Source: M3007 sp964550795
Lineage (GTDB): Bacteria; Bacteroidota; Bacteroidia; Chitinophagales; Saprospiraceae
Reading direction: 5' to 3'
Length of the DNA stretch: 64,000 bases
Assembly: GCA_964550795.1 (NCBI GenBank)
Contig: CAZKBH010000002.1
Span: 123,026 to 187,025 of the forward strand
The notes under the pieces are model-generated. The model was not told where the DNA came from and did not search any database. It saw only the letters and a program-made list of their open reading frames with translations. The first letter of the stretch is position 1. Each line of letters opens with the position of its first letter. The translations under genes were made by a program, and so were the position numbers. Of the stretch, positions 19,294 to 27,829 are shown piece by piece.

Positions 19294-19355
19294 ACAAAGG
19301 TCATCTTAAAGTGTACCAGTATCGTTACACAATTTTATTGAATATTTACACAATT
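19294..19355 (-). promoter_or_regulatory. AraC-type operator/promoter, site 1 (HYR/DUF3494 gene)
   Basis: On the minus strand two perfect half-sites AATTGTGTAA start 21 bp apart (19346-19355 and 19325-19334). The -7 box region CCTTTGT ends 25 bp further on (19294-19300, box GACCTTTG). The start codon lies 30 bp beyond. The identical layout occurs at four other promoters in this island. Confidence 0.75.
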
Positions 19356-19463
19356 TACAGATTCAAAAATTTTGAAATGTGCCTATTTTTTTTTCATTTC
19401 ATTTTTTGATTGAAATGCAAAATACTTATCGCATTTAAGCAGTCTATTGGCTAAAACAAAGAC

Positions 19464-20003
19464 CTAATGCCCGTTTTGGAGTGATTTAAACTCCGAGGGG
19501 GTCATGCCGGTTACTTTTTTAAACTGTTTGGACAGGTGCGCGACGCTGCTGTAATGCAAAATGAAAGCTATTTGGGAAATAGAGATTTCGCCAAAGAGGA
19601 TCAATTCTTTTACACGCTGGACTTTTAAGGCTACCAAATATTGTTCAATCGTGGTTTTTTCTACTGCTACAAATGCACTGGCTAAATAGCTATAACGCTT
19701 GTTCAGTCTATTGCTCAAATAGAGCGAGAACCGAATTGCGAGCTTTTCGTCGGAATAGTATACATAATGGAAGATTTCGCTTTTGATTCTGTCAACTATG
19801 ATCCCGTTTTCTTTCTCCACAATCTCCAAACCAACTTTATTTATTTTTGAATTCAGGGCGGCTTTTTCCTCGCTTGTGAGGTGCCGTTGCATGACGACTT
19901 TTCCTAGTTCTACGTTTTCCGGGGTAATGTCGAGTTCCACCAGAGCCTGTGTTACTACGAACTTACAACTCTCGCTTACCATGTTTTTGATGTAAATTAC
20001 CAT
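19464..20003 (-). CDS. AraC-family transcriptional regulator (paralog 1)
   Basis: A 179-residue DNA-binding protein. The N-terminal about 75 residues follow the pattern YIKNMVSESCK with LGKVVMQRHLTSEEK, an HMA-like alpha/beta unit common in short Bacteroidota AraC proteins. There the family motif is usually MVC..C; here the first Cys is Ser. The C-terminal 100 residues are the two-helix-turn-helix AraC domain, with ISQIAFILHYSSVAHLSKQFKKVTGMTPSEFK as the second HTH (given here as a spaced region, residues about 139-172). It follows the alpha/beta hydrolase by 44 bp and is probably co-transcribed with it. With paralog 2 (27830-28390) it brackets five promoters carrying direct-repeat operators, so either may control them. 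Confidence 0.88.
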   Translation of the reverse strand: MVIYIKNMVSESCKFVVTQALVELDITPENVELGKVVMQRHLTSEEKAALNSKINKVGLEIVEKENGIIVDRIKSEIFHYVYYSDEKLAIRFSLYLSNRLNKRYSYLASAFVAVEKTTIEQYLVALKVQRVKELILFGEISISQIAFILHYSSVAHLSKQFKKVTGMTPSEFKSLQNGH

Positions 20004-20047
20004 TGAAGGGGGATGAAGGTGTAGAGGGGAGTAGGGTTTAGGGGGGC

Positions 20048-20908
20048 TTACACCACTATTTTTTCAAAAAGCAGGTGTTTCGAAGGGCGTTTAGCAACCT
20101 GCTGGACAAAACTGTCCAACTGGCTGTTAAATTCCTTGGGATTTTCCAGATTACTCAGGTGGCCAGCATTTTCAATGATTTTCAGCAAGGATCCCTGGAT
20201 TTTCTCGTGCATCAGCGTAGATGCCGAAGGAGGGGTGATTTTATCCTCTTTCCCGACCAAAATCAGGACAGGGATTTCAATATCCTGTAATTTGCTACAA
20301 GTGCCTTTGCGCTCGGATAAAGCGAAAAGGGTATAGGAAAGAGCTTGTTTGGAGGTTTGTAGCATCATTGCCCGGATAGCAGCTATTTCCTGCTTCTTTT
20401 CGCTGAAGGACAGGGGCGCGAAAAGTTTTTTGATACTGTCCTCTGCGTATTTTTCTACCCCATCAGTGTTGATGCTATGAATCGCTTCCATACGTTTCGT
20501 CCTGGTCTCTGTGTTGTCGGCCAGGCACTGGGTATCACACAATACAAGTGCCGAAAAAAGTTTTGGATATCTAACTGCCGCATTGAGCACGATATATCCA
20601 CCCATGGACAATCCACACAGAATTGGGTTTTCTATCTCGAGTGCATCCATCAGTGCAAGCAGGTCATCGGTAAATTTTTCAATGGAAAAATTTTCAGTGC
20701 CGGCTTCGGAATCTCCATGTCCACGGACATCATAAGCAATCACCCTAAAGTGATCCTTAAAAGTTTCTATTTGATTGCTCCACATGGATTTATGGAACGG
20801 GAATCCGTGTAGGAAAATAATGGCTGGAGCACTTAATGGCCCTTCATCGAGATAACTAATGCTGAGATTATTTACCCGTATTTCTAAATTTGCTCCTGTG
20901 TTGCGCAT
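20048..20908 (-). CDS. Alpha/beta hydrolase
   Basis: A 286-residue cytoplasmic hydrolase of the alpha/beta fold. It has the oxyanion region FLHGFPFHKSMW, the nucleophile elbow CGLSMGGY with Ser near residue 96, and a C-terminal catalytic His in NAGHLSNLENP. The acid is likely the Asp in VGKEDKITPP. It resembles 3-oxoadipate enol-lactonase and esterase-like members, but nothing nearby indicates aromatic catabolism, so the substrate is open. It lies directly after the CsbD terminator and upstream of AraC paralog 1, suggesting a two-gene unit within the stress island. Confidence 0.88.
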   Translation of the reverse strand: MRNTGANLEIRVNNLSISYLDEGPLSAPAIIFLHGFPFHKSMWSNQIETFKDHFRVIAYDVRGHGDSEAGTENFSIEKFTDDLLALMDALEIENPILCGLSMGGYIVLNAAVRYPKLFSALVLCDTQCLADNTETRTKRMEAIHSINTDGVEKYAEDSIKKLFAPLSFSEKKQEIAAIRAMMLQTSKQALSYTLFALSERKGTCSKLQDIEIPVLILVGKEDKITPPSASTLMHEKIQGSLLKIIENAGHLSNLENPKEFNSQLDSFVQQVAKRPSKHLLFEKIVV

Positions 20909-20932
20909 AGGTCAGGTAGGAATTAACTAAAT

Positions 20933-20968
20933 AAATGCCGTTTAGCGATGATCAGCTAAACGGCATTT
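20933..20968 (-). terminator. Terminator after csbD-like gene
   Basis: A perfect 14-bp stem (aaatgccgtttagc with its complement) and an 8-nt loop have A- and T-runs on both sides. It can end the CsbD transcript, and lies 24 bp before the hydrolase start. Confidence 0.8.
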
Positions 20969-21035
20969 TTCACAAGTAATAAGGGGTCAGTGCCGTACGT
21001 GGCAGTAATAATCGGTTTTTGGGAGGTCTATAAAA

Positions 21036-21224
21036 CTACTTGAGGTCGGCAAGGATCTCTGCCATTTCTTCTTTTGACTTGCCTAGCTTAATCTGCAATT
21101 TACCAAGCATTTCATCCTTTTTGCCTTCAGCAAACATCAGATCATCGTCGGTGAGTTGAGCAAATTTTTGTTTGAGCTTGCCTTTTTGCTCGTTCCAGTT
21201 ACCTTTCATTTCTGTATTATTCAT
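21036..21224 (-). CDS. CsbD family stress-response protein
   Basis: A 62-residue soluble protein matching the CsbD family (MKGNWNEQKGKLKQKF, then LTDDDLMFAEGKKDE and LGKLQIKLGKSKEE). CsbD-like proteins are general-stress proteins in Bacillus and are abundant in stressed Bacteroidota, with no defined biochemical activity. Its promoter carries the shared direct-repeat operator (site 2). A strong terminator follows, so it is monocistronic. Confidence 0.93.
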   Translation of the reverse strand: MNNTEMKGNWNEQKGKLKQKFAQLTDDDLMFAEGKKDEMLGKLQIKLGKSKEEMAEILADLK

Positions 21225-21261
21225 GCTTTTGACATTTAGAATGTTAATTGATACTTATGCT

Positions 21262-21323
21262 ACAAAGGTCCGTCAGATATGGTCAAGTGCTATTACACAA
21301 TTACGATTAAACATTGTAAAATT
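21262..21323 (-). promoter_or_regulatory. AraC-type operator/promoter, site 2 (csbD-like)
   Basis: On the minus strand the half-sites are AATTTTACAA (21314-21323, three changes) and AATTGTGTAA (21293-21302), 21 bp apart. The -7 region ends 25 bp downstream (box GACCTTTG, 21262-21268). The start codon is 37 bp further. Confidence 0.75.
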
Positions 21324-21367
21324 CACGGATTTTGCTATAAAACATGTCATTATTTCAGTTAAAAAAT

Positions 21368-21400
21368 AGACCTATAAGGTTTAAAAAACCTTATAGGTCT
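21368..21400. repeat. Palindrome family C, copy 2
   Basis: Perfect 15-bp arms (agacctataaggttt) and three central bases total 33 nt. It lies 27 bp after the stop of the OmpA-family gene, so it may terminate that transcript. Confidence 0.85.
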
Positions 21401-21427
21401 GAGATCAAATCAAGAATATCCAGTCAA

Positions 21428-23473
21428 TTATTTTGGAATAATATCAATCAGCACGGTACGATTGTAAAAACGCTCTTCTGGATATCTGTTGTCAAAGGGA
21501 GAAAGACTTTCGTCTTCTCCAAATCCATACACTTCCAGCATAACATCTTTGCGTCCAGCTTGTGCCAGGCTTTTGGCAAGAATACTTCTGACATCATTGG
21601 CTCTGGCCAACGAAAGCGTCTGGTTGTAGGCTTCCTCGCCAATAATATCAGTGTAACCGTGAATCAAAACCGTCGCATTCATGGGTATCTTAGGGGTCAC
21701 AACTTCTGTGAGATATTTCTCATAGATATTGATTGCCTTTGATTCATCAAATTCGTAGATCACGCTGTACCGCATGCCTTGCTCATTCTCAGAGGGCTTC
21801 CAAAGTGTCAGGCGTTTATTAGTTGTTTTGCGCTCCGTTTCTCCGCTATTGGTTTGACCTATCATGGTCATTTTGTAGTTGCCTTCTGCACGGGTGCCCA
21901 AGATGGATTTACCAGGTAATCTCACCTGCTCGTTGGTATAAGGTCCAAAATTTTGAACCCTGCCGTTATCATCAATTACTTCCAGCATCCAGGACTTGTA
22001 TGCTGCCCGACTACCCGTTGTATTGATGGTTACGTAGCTGTCCAAAGGGGCCTCCTGGCTATCATTGATTTCTACTGGTTTTAAAGAGGCGTTTGGACCA
22101 CTCTGGAATTCCATCAAAAGTGCTGGGGAACTGCTTTCAATCGAAACACGACGATCGCCTGCACGCAACATTTCAACATCCATGCTGCTACCTGGCTGCT
22201 CAGAAGGGATTTTGGGTTTAGCCCGGCCTTCTGTGGTGATTCTCGAAGCATTGATCGCAAAGATGTCAACCAGATACTTCTTGACGGATTCCGCCATTGC
22301 ACGGGCATCGGCTATGCCGGATTCTGAAGATCCAACCAGATTAATGGTTGAAGAAGGGTTTTTACCCATACGGTCGCCAACGATGTTCAGCACATTGTAA
22401 TACACTGTCATGCCGCGACGTGAGCGGCCCGAAAGGGATTTGGGTGCTACAACCTCCAACTGGTCTTCTTTGAAGTCTGCCACCTGATTTTGGCGCAGCG
22501 TTATATAACGATCTGGAATTTGAGTAGATCCCTGCTCAAAAAACACGTAGTTGCGTAGCGGAAACGTTTCCCGCACCCGACGATCTACTGCTATGTTTTG
22601 GGGAGAAACCACTGAAAATTGCACCTGTGGCGTGGGCATCGGCACGCTGATATTTCCAATCGCATCGCTTGGGTTTACACGCCCGCGACCAAATTTCAAA
22701 GCTGCTCCAACCCTCAGGGTGCTGATGTTCCAGGTCTCGATGGACCGTGGAGACTGACCGATGTACGGGTGGAAGGACACAAATGGCGAGATCACCGCTT
22801 GTGTTTGATGGTCTTNNNNNNNNNNGCAACGGCTTCGATGTTCATCACGCTTCTCCCCTTGGGAATTCAAGGGGATATCAAATCCCGCTCCGACTTGAAA
22901 AGACAAAAGTGTGCTGTTTACATTGCTCAGTTCACCATTCACATCCGGAGTAGCTGCTTGCTCTGGAAAATTGGGGTTAAGGCCTAATTTGTATGTGTAA
23001 TCCTTTTCTAAATTAAATGCAATGCGTGGCCCGCCAAACAAATGAAACCCATTTTTGAACGGTGCGAGGCGTAAACTTGGTTCTATGGTAATGTAGCTGA
23101 GGTTCGTGGATAAATCCGCAGGACAATCACAAGGCGTGAGGATCTGATCGTATTGGCTACGGCGACTGTCGTACGCAACTTGAAGCCCGAAACCCCAATA
23201 AAGCTCAGGATTATGGTACTCCATCAAGGGAGCTACATAAAGTCCGGCTCCTTGACCATCGTGGAAAGCTACGGGTGCTCTGAAATTGGCATCCAATTGT
23301 TGCGTAGAGCCGCGATAAAAATTAAAGTTAGCACCTGCTGCTGCGCCAAACCACCAGGAAGGTTTGGAATACTTAAATTCCTGAGCCTGTACGTTGGATT
23401 GGAGGGCAATTAAGCCAAAGGTGCTTAAAACGACGCATTTAAGGGTCATACTGTAAAGAGTTGTACGTTTCAT
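21428..23473 (-). CDS. OmpA-family outer membrane protein (interrupted by scaffold gap)
   Basis: About 680 codons with an N gap at 22815-22825. It has a signal peptide (CVVLSTFGLIALQSNVQA) and an outer-membrane beta-barrel-like N-terminal part (about 25-270) with FHLFGGPRIAFNLEKDYTYKLG. A middle linker contains a second OmpA-like segment (about 290-440). The C-terminal peptidoglycan-binding OmpA domain contains VLIHGYTDIIGEEAYNQTLS and LARANDVRSIL. The start ATG at 23473 fits the signal; a TTG at 23497 would overlap the upstream gene. It follows the DUF3494 lipoprotein with no room for a promoter, so it is expressed from operator site 3. It probably links outer membrane to wall under stress. 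Confidence 0.87.
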   Translation of the reverse strand: MKRTTLYSMTLKCVVLSTFGLIALQSNVQAQEFKYSKPSWWFGAAAGANFNFYRGSTQQLDANFRAPVAFHDGQGAGLYVAPLMEYHNPELYWGFGLQVAYDSRRSQYDQILTPCDCPADLSTNLSYITIEPSLRLAPFKNGFHLFGGPRIAFNLEKDYTYKLGLNPNFPEQAATPDVNGELSNVNSTLLSFQVGAGFDIPLNSQGEKRDEHRSRCXXXXDHQTQAVISPFVSFHPYIGQSPRSIETWNISTLRVGAALKFGRGRVNPSDAIGNISVPMPTPQVQFSVVSPQNIAVDRRVRETFPLRNYVFFEQGSTQIPDRYITLRQNQVADFKEDQLEVVAPKSLSGRSRRGMTVYYNVLNIVGDRMGKNPSSTINLVGSSESGIADARAMAESVKKYLVDIFAINASRITTEGRAKPKIPSEQPGSSMDVEMLRAGDRRVSIESSSPALLMEFQSGPNASLKPVEINDSQEAPLDSYVTINTTGSRAAYKSWMLEVIDDNGRVQNFGPYTNEQVRLPGKSILGTRAEGNYKMTMIGQTNSGETERKTTNKRLTLWKPSENEQGMRYSVIYEFDESKAINIYEKYLTEVVTPKIPMNATVLIHGYTDIIGEEAYNQTLSLARANDVRSILAKSLAQAGRKDVMLEVYGFGEDESLSPFDNRYPEERFYNRTVLIDIIPK
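22815..22825. other. Scaffold gap (11 N) inside the OmpA-family gene
   Basis: Eleven N interrupt the barrel part. The frame is retained across it, so the two sides were read as one gene. Confidence 0.95.
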
Positions 23474-23483
23474 CGTTTTGAAT

Positions 23484-24545
23484 TTAAGGTTTTTCAATAA
23501 TGTTGGTGTTGGTCATAACGACCGCCCCATTGATTGCAAGCATTCTGCCGATTGCCGAAGCACCTGAATTCATGGTGATGGACGATAATGCCAATACATT
23601 TCCCTTGAATGCAGTAGCGTTTCCGATGGTAGCAGAACTGCCGACTTGCCAAATTATATTTTCAGCGTTTGCACCGCCTACAAGGTTCACATTGCCACCT
23701 ACACCACCGACAGTGGTTAGGTCGGATGCAATTTGGAAAACCCAAAATGCATTTGGATCGCCTTGAGCATCCAGGGTTAAATTCCCGGATTGTATTAAAA
23801 GACTGGAGCTTGACCTGTAGATGCCTGGCGTGAGCGTCTTTCCGCCTTGGTCGCCCGTTAAAATGGTAGAAGCGGGGAACGTAATGCCTTGAGCAAAGAG
23901 ATACGCATCGGTCAATTCTTGTTTGGCTTGAGTCAGCATGGCAGCAACGCCGCTGGGTGAGGTATCATCAGAAGCAAAAATCGCCCCGTTCAGGATGATG
24001 GCAGGGGGAAAGCCAACCACTGAACTGCGGACGCCTGGACTAATGCCCACGTCCATGTTGCGAATTTCACTTTGACCCGCGTTATTCATCACTCCAGTAC
24101 CTGCAAGAATGCCAAATCTGGAAACGGACCGAAGGTTAACGAAAAAAGCACCCGTGCTAAACGTCCAGACATAGTCGGCTTGCAACGCATTGCCCAGCGA
24201 ATCTTTTGCTGCGGTGGTAATCCGCGCGGTATAGGTTGTGTTTGGCGATAGCGGTGAGGTGGGCGCAAAGAATACCTGGGAATTGAGGAAAGAGATGCTG
24301 CCAGAAATGGGCGTCGGTCCGCTAACCGTAAACGAGCTCAGCGTGATGGTTTCCGGGTTCATCGGCTGGTTGAATGTAGCCGTGATGATTTGATTTAGTG
24401 GTATGTTGGTTGCCCCATCAAATGGATCCGTAAAAATAACCTCCGGACATAACCCAGTAATTTCCCGGTAATTATCTTTCAGGCATCCTGCCATAAAAAA
24501 GAAGGATGTCATAGCAAAGACCACTAATAGTCTGTGATTTTTCAA
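23484..24545 (-). CDS. Ig-like/DUF3494 lipoprotein
   Basis: About 353 residues. A lipoprotein signal (lipobox FFMAGC) is followed by an SbsA-type Ig-like domain (TDPFDGATNIPLNQ through YVWTFSTG). A DUF3494 ice-binding-like beta-solenoid follows (GILAGTGVMNNAGQSEI, GIYRSSSSLLIQSGNLTLD, FWVFQIASDLTT). The longest frame begins with GTG at 24578, only 3 bp from the -7 promoter box, which cannot be right. TTG at 24545 gives LKNHRLLVVFAM, a normal signal, and a 36-bp leader like the sister promoters. DUF3494 domains bind ice in some organisms but are widespread as adhesive or structural modules. It heads an operon with the OmpA-family gene. Confidence 0.82.
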   Translation of the reverse strand: MKNHRLLVVFAMTSFFFMAGCLKDNYREITGLCPEVIFTDPFDGATNIPLNQIITATFNQPMNPETITLSSFTVSGPTPISGSISFLNSQVFFAPTSPLSPNTTYTARITTAAKDSLGNALQADYVWTFSTGAFFVNLRSVSRFGILAGTGVMNNAGQSEIRNMDVGISPGVRSSVVGFPPAIILNGAIFASDDTSPSGVAAMLTQAKQELTDAYLFAQGITFPASTILTGDQGGKTLTPGIYRSSSSLLIQSGNLTLDAQGDPNAFWVFQIASDLTTVGGVGGNVNLVGGANAENIIWQVGSSATIGNATAFKGNVLALSSITMNSGASAIGRMLAINGAVVMTNTNIIEKP

Positions 24546-24581
24546 TTTTTTAAATTTTAATTGTGGAAGAATATCCACCCC

Positions 24582-24643
24582 ACAAAGGTCTTTATATAAA
24601 CAGCAGGGAGCCTTACATAATTAAATTTGTTCGTTACATGATT
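24582..24643 (-). promoter_or_regulatory. AraC-type operator/promoter, site 3 (DUF3494-OmpA operon)
   Basis: Minus-strand half-sites AATCATGTAA (24634-24643) and AATTATGTAA (24613-24622) lie 21 bp apart. The -7 region (24582-24588, box GACCTTTG) is at the same 25-bp distance as in the other sites. Its position argues for the TTG start at 24545. Confidence 0.75.
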
Positions 24644-24737
24644 CTCATAAAAAGCCCATCATTTGCACCGATTCGGATTACTCGAATCAAATACAAACAA
24701 TGGGCGTAAGGTAGTTGATGGGGATAGGTGCGGTGTC

Positions 24738-25058
24738 CTACAGCAATATAATCAGGAGAATGACAATGAGTATAATTGCTCCTGCGGAGAGATATACGCC
24801 ACCGTTAGCAGCCCTAAGCTCACTTTTTATTGTTTTTGTTTCGTTCCTGAGCGCTTTGCGATCAGCAGCAGTGAGGTTGGTTTTGTCCGTTGCTTTAATT
24901 TCATTCAGCCTGGCAACCAATACCTCTGCTTTGGTGGGGGTGATAGCCGAGGTCAAGGTTACGAACGTTGGTACCGGGTTCGTAGTTGCATGTACCTGTA
25001 CGGAGGAAAAAGAGAACAGCATAACCGTTGCTGTTATGGAAAGAATTGATCTGATCAT
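24738..25058 (-). CDS. Small exported protein with C-terminal membrane anchor
   Basis: A 106-residue protein with a signal peptide (MIRSILSITATVMLFSFSSVQVHA). A helical basic/acidic middle (LTAADRKALRNETKTIKSELRA) is followed by a C-terminal hydrophobic segment rich in Ile/Leu (residues about 88-106). The topology suggests a periplasmic helix held at the inner membrane. I recognise the type from Bacteroidota stress clusters but know no named family. Its promoter is operator site 4. Confidence 0.75.
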   Translation of the reverse strand: MIRSILSITATVMLFSFSSVQVHATTNPVPTFVTLTSAITPTKAEVLVARLNEIKATDKTNLTAADRKALRNETKTIKSELRAANGGVYLSAGAIILIVILLIILL

Positions 25059-25094
25059 TGTAAAAAAGTTTTTATAATGTTGACATTAAACTCT

Positions 25095-25156
25095 GCAAAG
25101 ATCAGTCTCCGTGTTTCTAATATCGTTACACAATAAAATCAAATCGTTATACAATT
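25095..25156 (-). promoter_or_regulatory. AraC-type operator/promoter, site 4 (small exported protein)
   Basis: Half-sites AATTGTATAA (25147-25156) and TATTGTGTAA (25126-25135) lie 21 bp apart on the minus strand, 25 bp from the -7 region (25095-25101, box GATCTTTG). The start codon is 36 bp downstream. Confidence 0.75.
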
Positions 25157-25211
25157 CACATCTCATAGTTTAAATCTCTAAGTTTTCCGAAATAATATAG
25201 GTCTAAAATAC

Positions 25212-25646
25212 TTACATCCTATCCATGTACCAGTTCAACTCTTTTTCCATCTTTTTATACTTAAAGATTGTGGAGATAATTTTTCGTAAACGTAGAAAGG
25301 CCGTTTCACTTTTGACCACATAATCATAAGCCCTATGGTGCATACACTTAATCGCAACATCAATTTTGTCTTGTCCAGACAACATGATGACTGGAATATC
25401 CGGATTGAATGCCTTTATTTTATCCAGCGCCTCAATTCCATTCATGGCGTTTTTGTCAATGCCATCCAGATGGTAATCCAAAACGATCACATCCGGCAGT
25501 TTTGATAAATGTTCCAGACATTGCTCACCGCTGGTAAAGGTTTCAACAACCAAATCTGCGTGCTCTAGGAACTCTATTTGCAGTAATTTTAGGAACACAA
25601 TGTCATCGTCCACTAAAAAAATTTTAATTTTCTGTTCTTGACTCAT
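25212..25646 (-). CDS. Single-domain response regulator
   Basis: A 144-residue receiver with acidic pocket LVDDD, phosphoacceptor Asp57 in PDVIVLDYHLDG, switch residue Ser in MLSGQ and conserved Lys in VVKSE. No DNA-binding or enzymatic output domain follows; the last 25 residues are a short amphipathic tail. The ATG overlaps the end of the hybrid kinase by 23 bp, so the pair is translationally coupled. It is likely a phosphorelay intermediate or a protein-binding output. Confidence 0.92.
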   Translation of the reverse strand: MSQEQKIKIFLVDDDIVFLKLLQIEFLEHADLVVETFTSGEQCLEHLSKLPDVIVLDYHLDGIDKNAMNGIEALDKIKAFNPDIPVIMLSGQDKIDVAIKCMHHRAYDYVVKSETAFLRLRKIISTIFKYKKMEKELNWYMDRM

Positions 25647-27762
25647 GAGATTGTATTTTAAACCGATTTATTTCTGATTCCAATTCTTGACACGCCTGTG
25701 TACAGACGGTTTCGAGCTGCAAAACCATTTCCGATATGCTTTCTAGTTGTTGACTGGAACGCGCATATTCCATTACTTGTCTGGCTGTTTTTTCAAATTC
25801 TTCGCTGATGCCCATGATTGAAAAAGATGGAATCATTTTGTGTGCTGCGGCATGCAATGCTTCCCAGTCATGGTTTTGCAAACTCAGTTTCATTGCACTA
25901 ATGAGCGAAGGCGTTTGTTCTAAATAAGCAGAAATCATTTCCCGGATCATGTCGGGGTCATTTCTGGTGCGTTGAATTAGATAATTCAAATCCGTATATT
26001 TAGAATGCTTTTTTGAAGTCTTCATCTCGTGTTTTGTCAGCGACTTTAGCAACGGTTTCATGACTAAACCAATTATTTTGCCGTACAACAATCGTTCGTC
26101 TACGGGTTTTGAAATGTAATCATCCATGCCAGCCTCTTTGCATCTATCCAGGTCAGCAGTGGACACGTCGGCCGTTAATGCAATGATCGGAATTTTGGAG
26201 TGCAAGGTATTTCGGATGTATTCAGTCGCCTCATATCCATTCATTTCTGGCATTTGCAGGTCCATCAAGATAATGTCATACGTTTTTAGATGCAGTTTTT
26301 CGATGGCATTTCTCCCGTTATCTGCAACGTCCCGTTCAAAACCAAAGTCGTCCAATAATGTTTTCATCAAGAGCTGATTCAGTGGCATATCTTCCACAAT
26401 CAGGACTTTTATGTTCTTGATATCCGAATGCAGTTCATCCAGCGCTGACTCCAGTGCGACGCTTTCGGAAGTTTTTTTAAATTTCAATTTAAAACTGAAG
26501 GTAGATCCGACCCCTAATTTGCTCTCAACGTGAATGCTTCCACCTTGACTTTCAACCAGTTGTTTAGCGATAGCCAATCCTAGTCCGGTTCCACCATAAA
26601 GGCGAACAGATCCACTAGAGGATGCCTGCTGAAAATTCTCAAAAATCGCTTGTATCTGATCTTCCGGGATTCCGATTCCGGTGTCGGAAATGGAAAAACC
26701 AATTTCTGCATGGGTTGAATTCTCTTCCAGCAACTTGACATCAACAATAATTTTTCCCGTTGAGGTAAACTTAATTGCATTACTTACTAAGTTCAAAATG
26801 ATCTGGTGCAGCCGTACGGGGTCACCTAACAAGATATCTGGGATTTTGGAATCATATTTGTGAACAAACAAAAGGTTTTTCTCCTTGACTTTCAACTCAA
26901 ATAAATGGAGCATCGCTGGTAAAGTGACAGACATTTTGAAGGGGGTTTCTTCAAAAATCATTTTCCCTGCGTCCACTTTTGCCAAATCCAAAATATCGTT
27001 GATGAGCACGATCAATGCATCGCCGCTAATTTTTATAGCAGAAAGATATTCCTTTTGTTTTGCAGTAAGCGTTGTTTTCAGCATCACTTTTGCAAACCCG
27101 ATAATCGCATTCATTGGCGTACGGATTTCGTGACTCATGTTTGATAAAAACTGCTGCTTGGTCTTGACCGCTTCTTCAGCTAATAGGGTTGCATGCTGCG
27201 CGTTCTGCTTGGATTCCTCCGCAGCCACAGCAGTCATTTCCGCAAATACTTTGGCCTCTGTCAGGGCTATTTCTACTATTTTTTGTGCACTAATATCTAT
27301 AAGGGTATTAATGGCTCCGATCACGGCCCCAACTTCATCAAAAATCAACTGCGGATAATTCAGGACCTGAGACCTGCTGCCGTCGGGTCGTTCCATGATA
27401 ATTTCTGTGCCGGTTAAGACCTTACCAGTCTGCAGCAAAACGGCTATGGGTGACTTATCCAGAAGAAGCGGAGTGCCATCTGCATTGTAGGAGCGGAAGG
27501 AGCCGCACCATCTATCTACCCCAATATTGGGTTTAGAACCCCAGAGTTCGCTCGCCGCTTTATTAAACAACTGTAAATAACCGTCTTTATCACAGGTGTA
27601 AACAGACACAGGCAAACTTTGAATCAATGTTTCGTACCAATTCTTTTTGGCAAATACAGCACTGTTTGCTGATTCCAATACCATAGTCTCCTCTTTCAGG
27701 ATGAAGAACGGATTGGATGTCTGTTCTACAAGGTTTTGGAATAAAATTTCATTCTCTTTCAT
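25624..27762 (-). CDS. Hybrid sensor histidine kinase (PAS-HisKA-HATPase-REC-Hpt)
   Basis: A 712-residue cytoplasmic hybrid kinase with no transmembrane segments. In order: a PAS domain (about 35-150), a helical linker, HisKA with the phospho-His in SHEIRTPMNAI (about 211), HATPase_c with NAIKF and DTGIGIPEDQ, a receiver with Asp501 in IILMDLQMPEMNG, and a C-terminal Hpt domain with His641 in AAHKMIPSF. It is a complete internal phosphorelay, likely passing phosphate to the coupled single-domain regulator. Location between operator-bearing genes and AraC paralog 2 suggests it senses the condition that induces the island, an inference without direct evidence. Confidence 0.93.
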   Translation of the reverse strand: MKENEILFQNLVEQTSNPFFILKEETMVLESANSAVFAKKNWYETLIQSLPVSVYTCDKDGYLQLFNKAASELWGSKPNIGVDRWCGSFRSYNADGTPLLLDKSPIAVLLQTGKVLTGTEIIMERPDGSRSQVLNYPQLIFDEVGAVIGAINTLIDISAQKIVEIALTEAKVFAEMTAVAAEESKQNAQHATLLAEEAVKTKQQFLSNMSHEIRTPMNAIIGFAKVMLKTTLTAKQKEYLSAIKISGDALIVLINDILDLAKVDAGKMIFEETPFKMSVTLPAMLHLFELKVKEKNLLFVHKYDSKIPDILLGDPVRLHQIILNLVSNAIKFTSTGKIIVDVKLLEENSTHAEIGFSISDTGIGIPEDQIQAIFENFQQASSSGSVRLYGGTGLGLAIAKQLVESQGGSIHVESKLGVGSTFSFKLKFKKTSESVALESALDELHSDIKNIKVLIVEDMPLNQLLMKTLLDDFGFERDVADNGRNAIEKLHLKTYDIILMDLQMPEMNGYEATEYIRNTLHSKIPIIALTADVSTADLDRCKEAGMDDYISKPVDERLLYGKIIGLVMKPLLKSLTKHEMKTSKKHSKYTDLNYLIQRTRNDPDMIREMISAYLEQTPSLISAMKLSLQNHDWEALHAAAHKMIPSFSIMGISEEFEKTARQVMEYARSSQQLESISEMVLQLETVCTQACQELESEINRFKIQSHESRTEN

Positions 27763-27829
27763 GATTTTTGACTGTATACTGAGTAGGATTATACCTCTGA
27801 TAAGTTGAGAAATGAATGGAGTAACCGGT

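Noticed and set aside
25212..27762. Two-component system as the direct DNA-binding controller of the five operators
   Set aside because: Neither the hybrid kinase nor the single-domain regulator has a DNA-binding domain; control could only be indirect.
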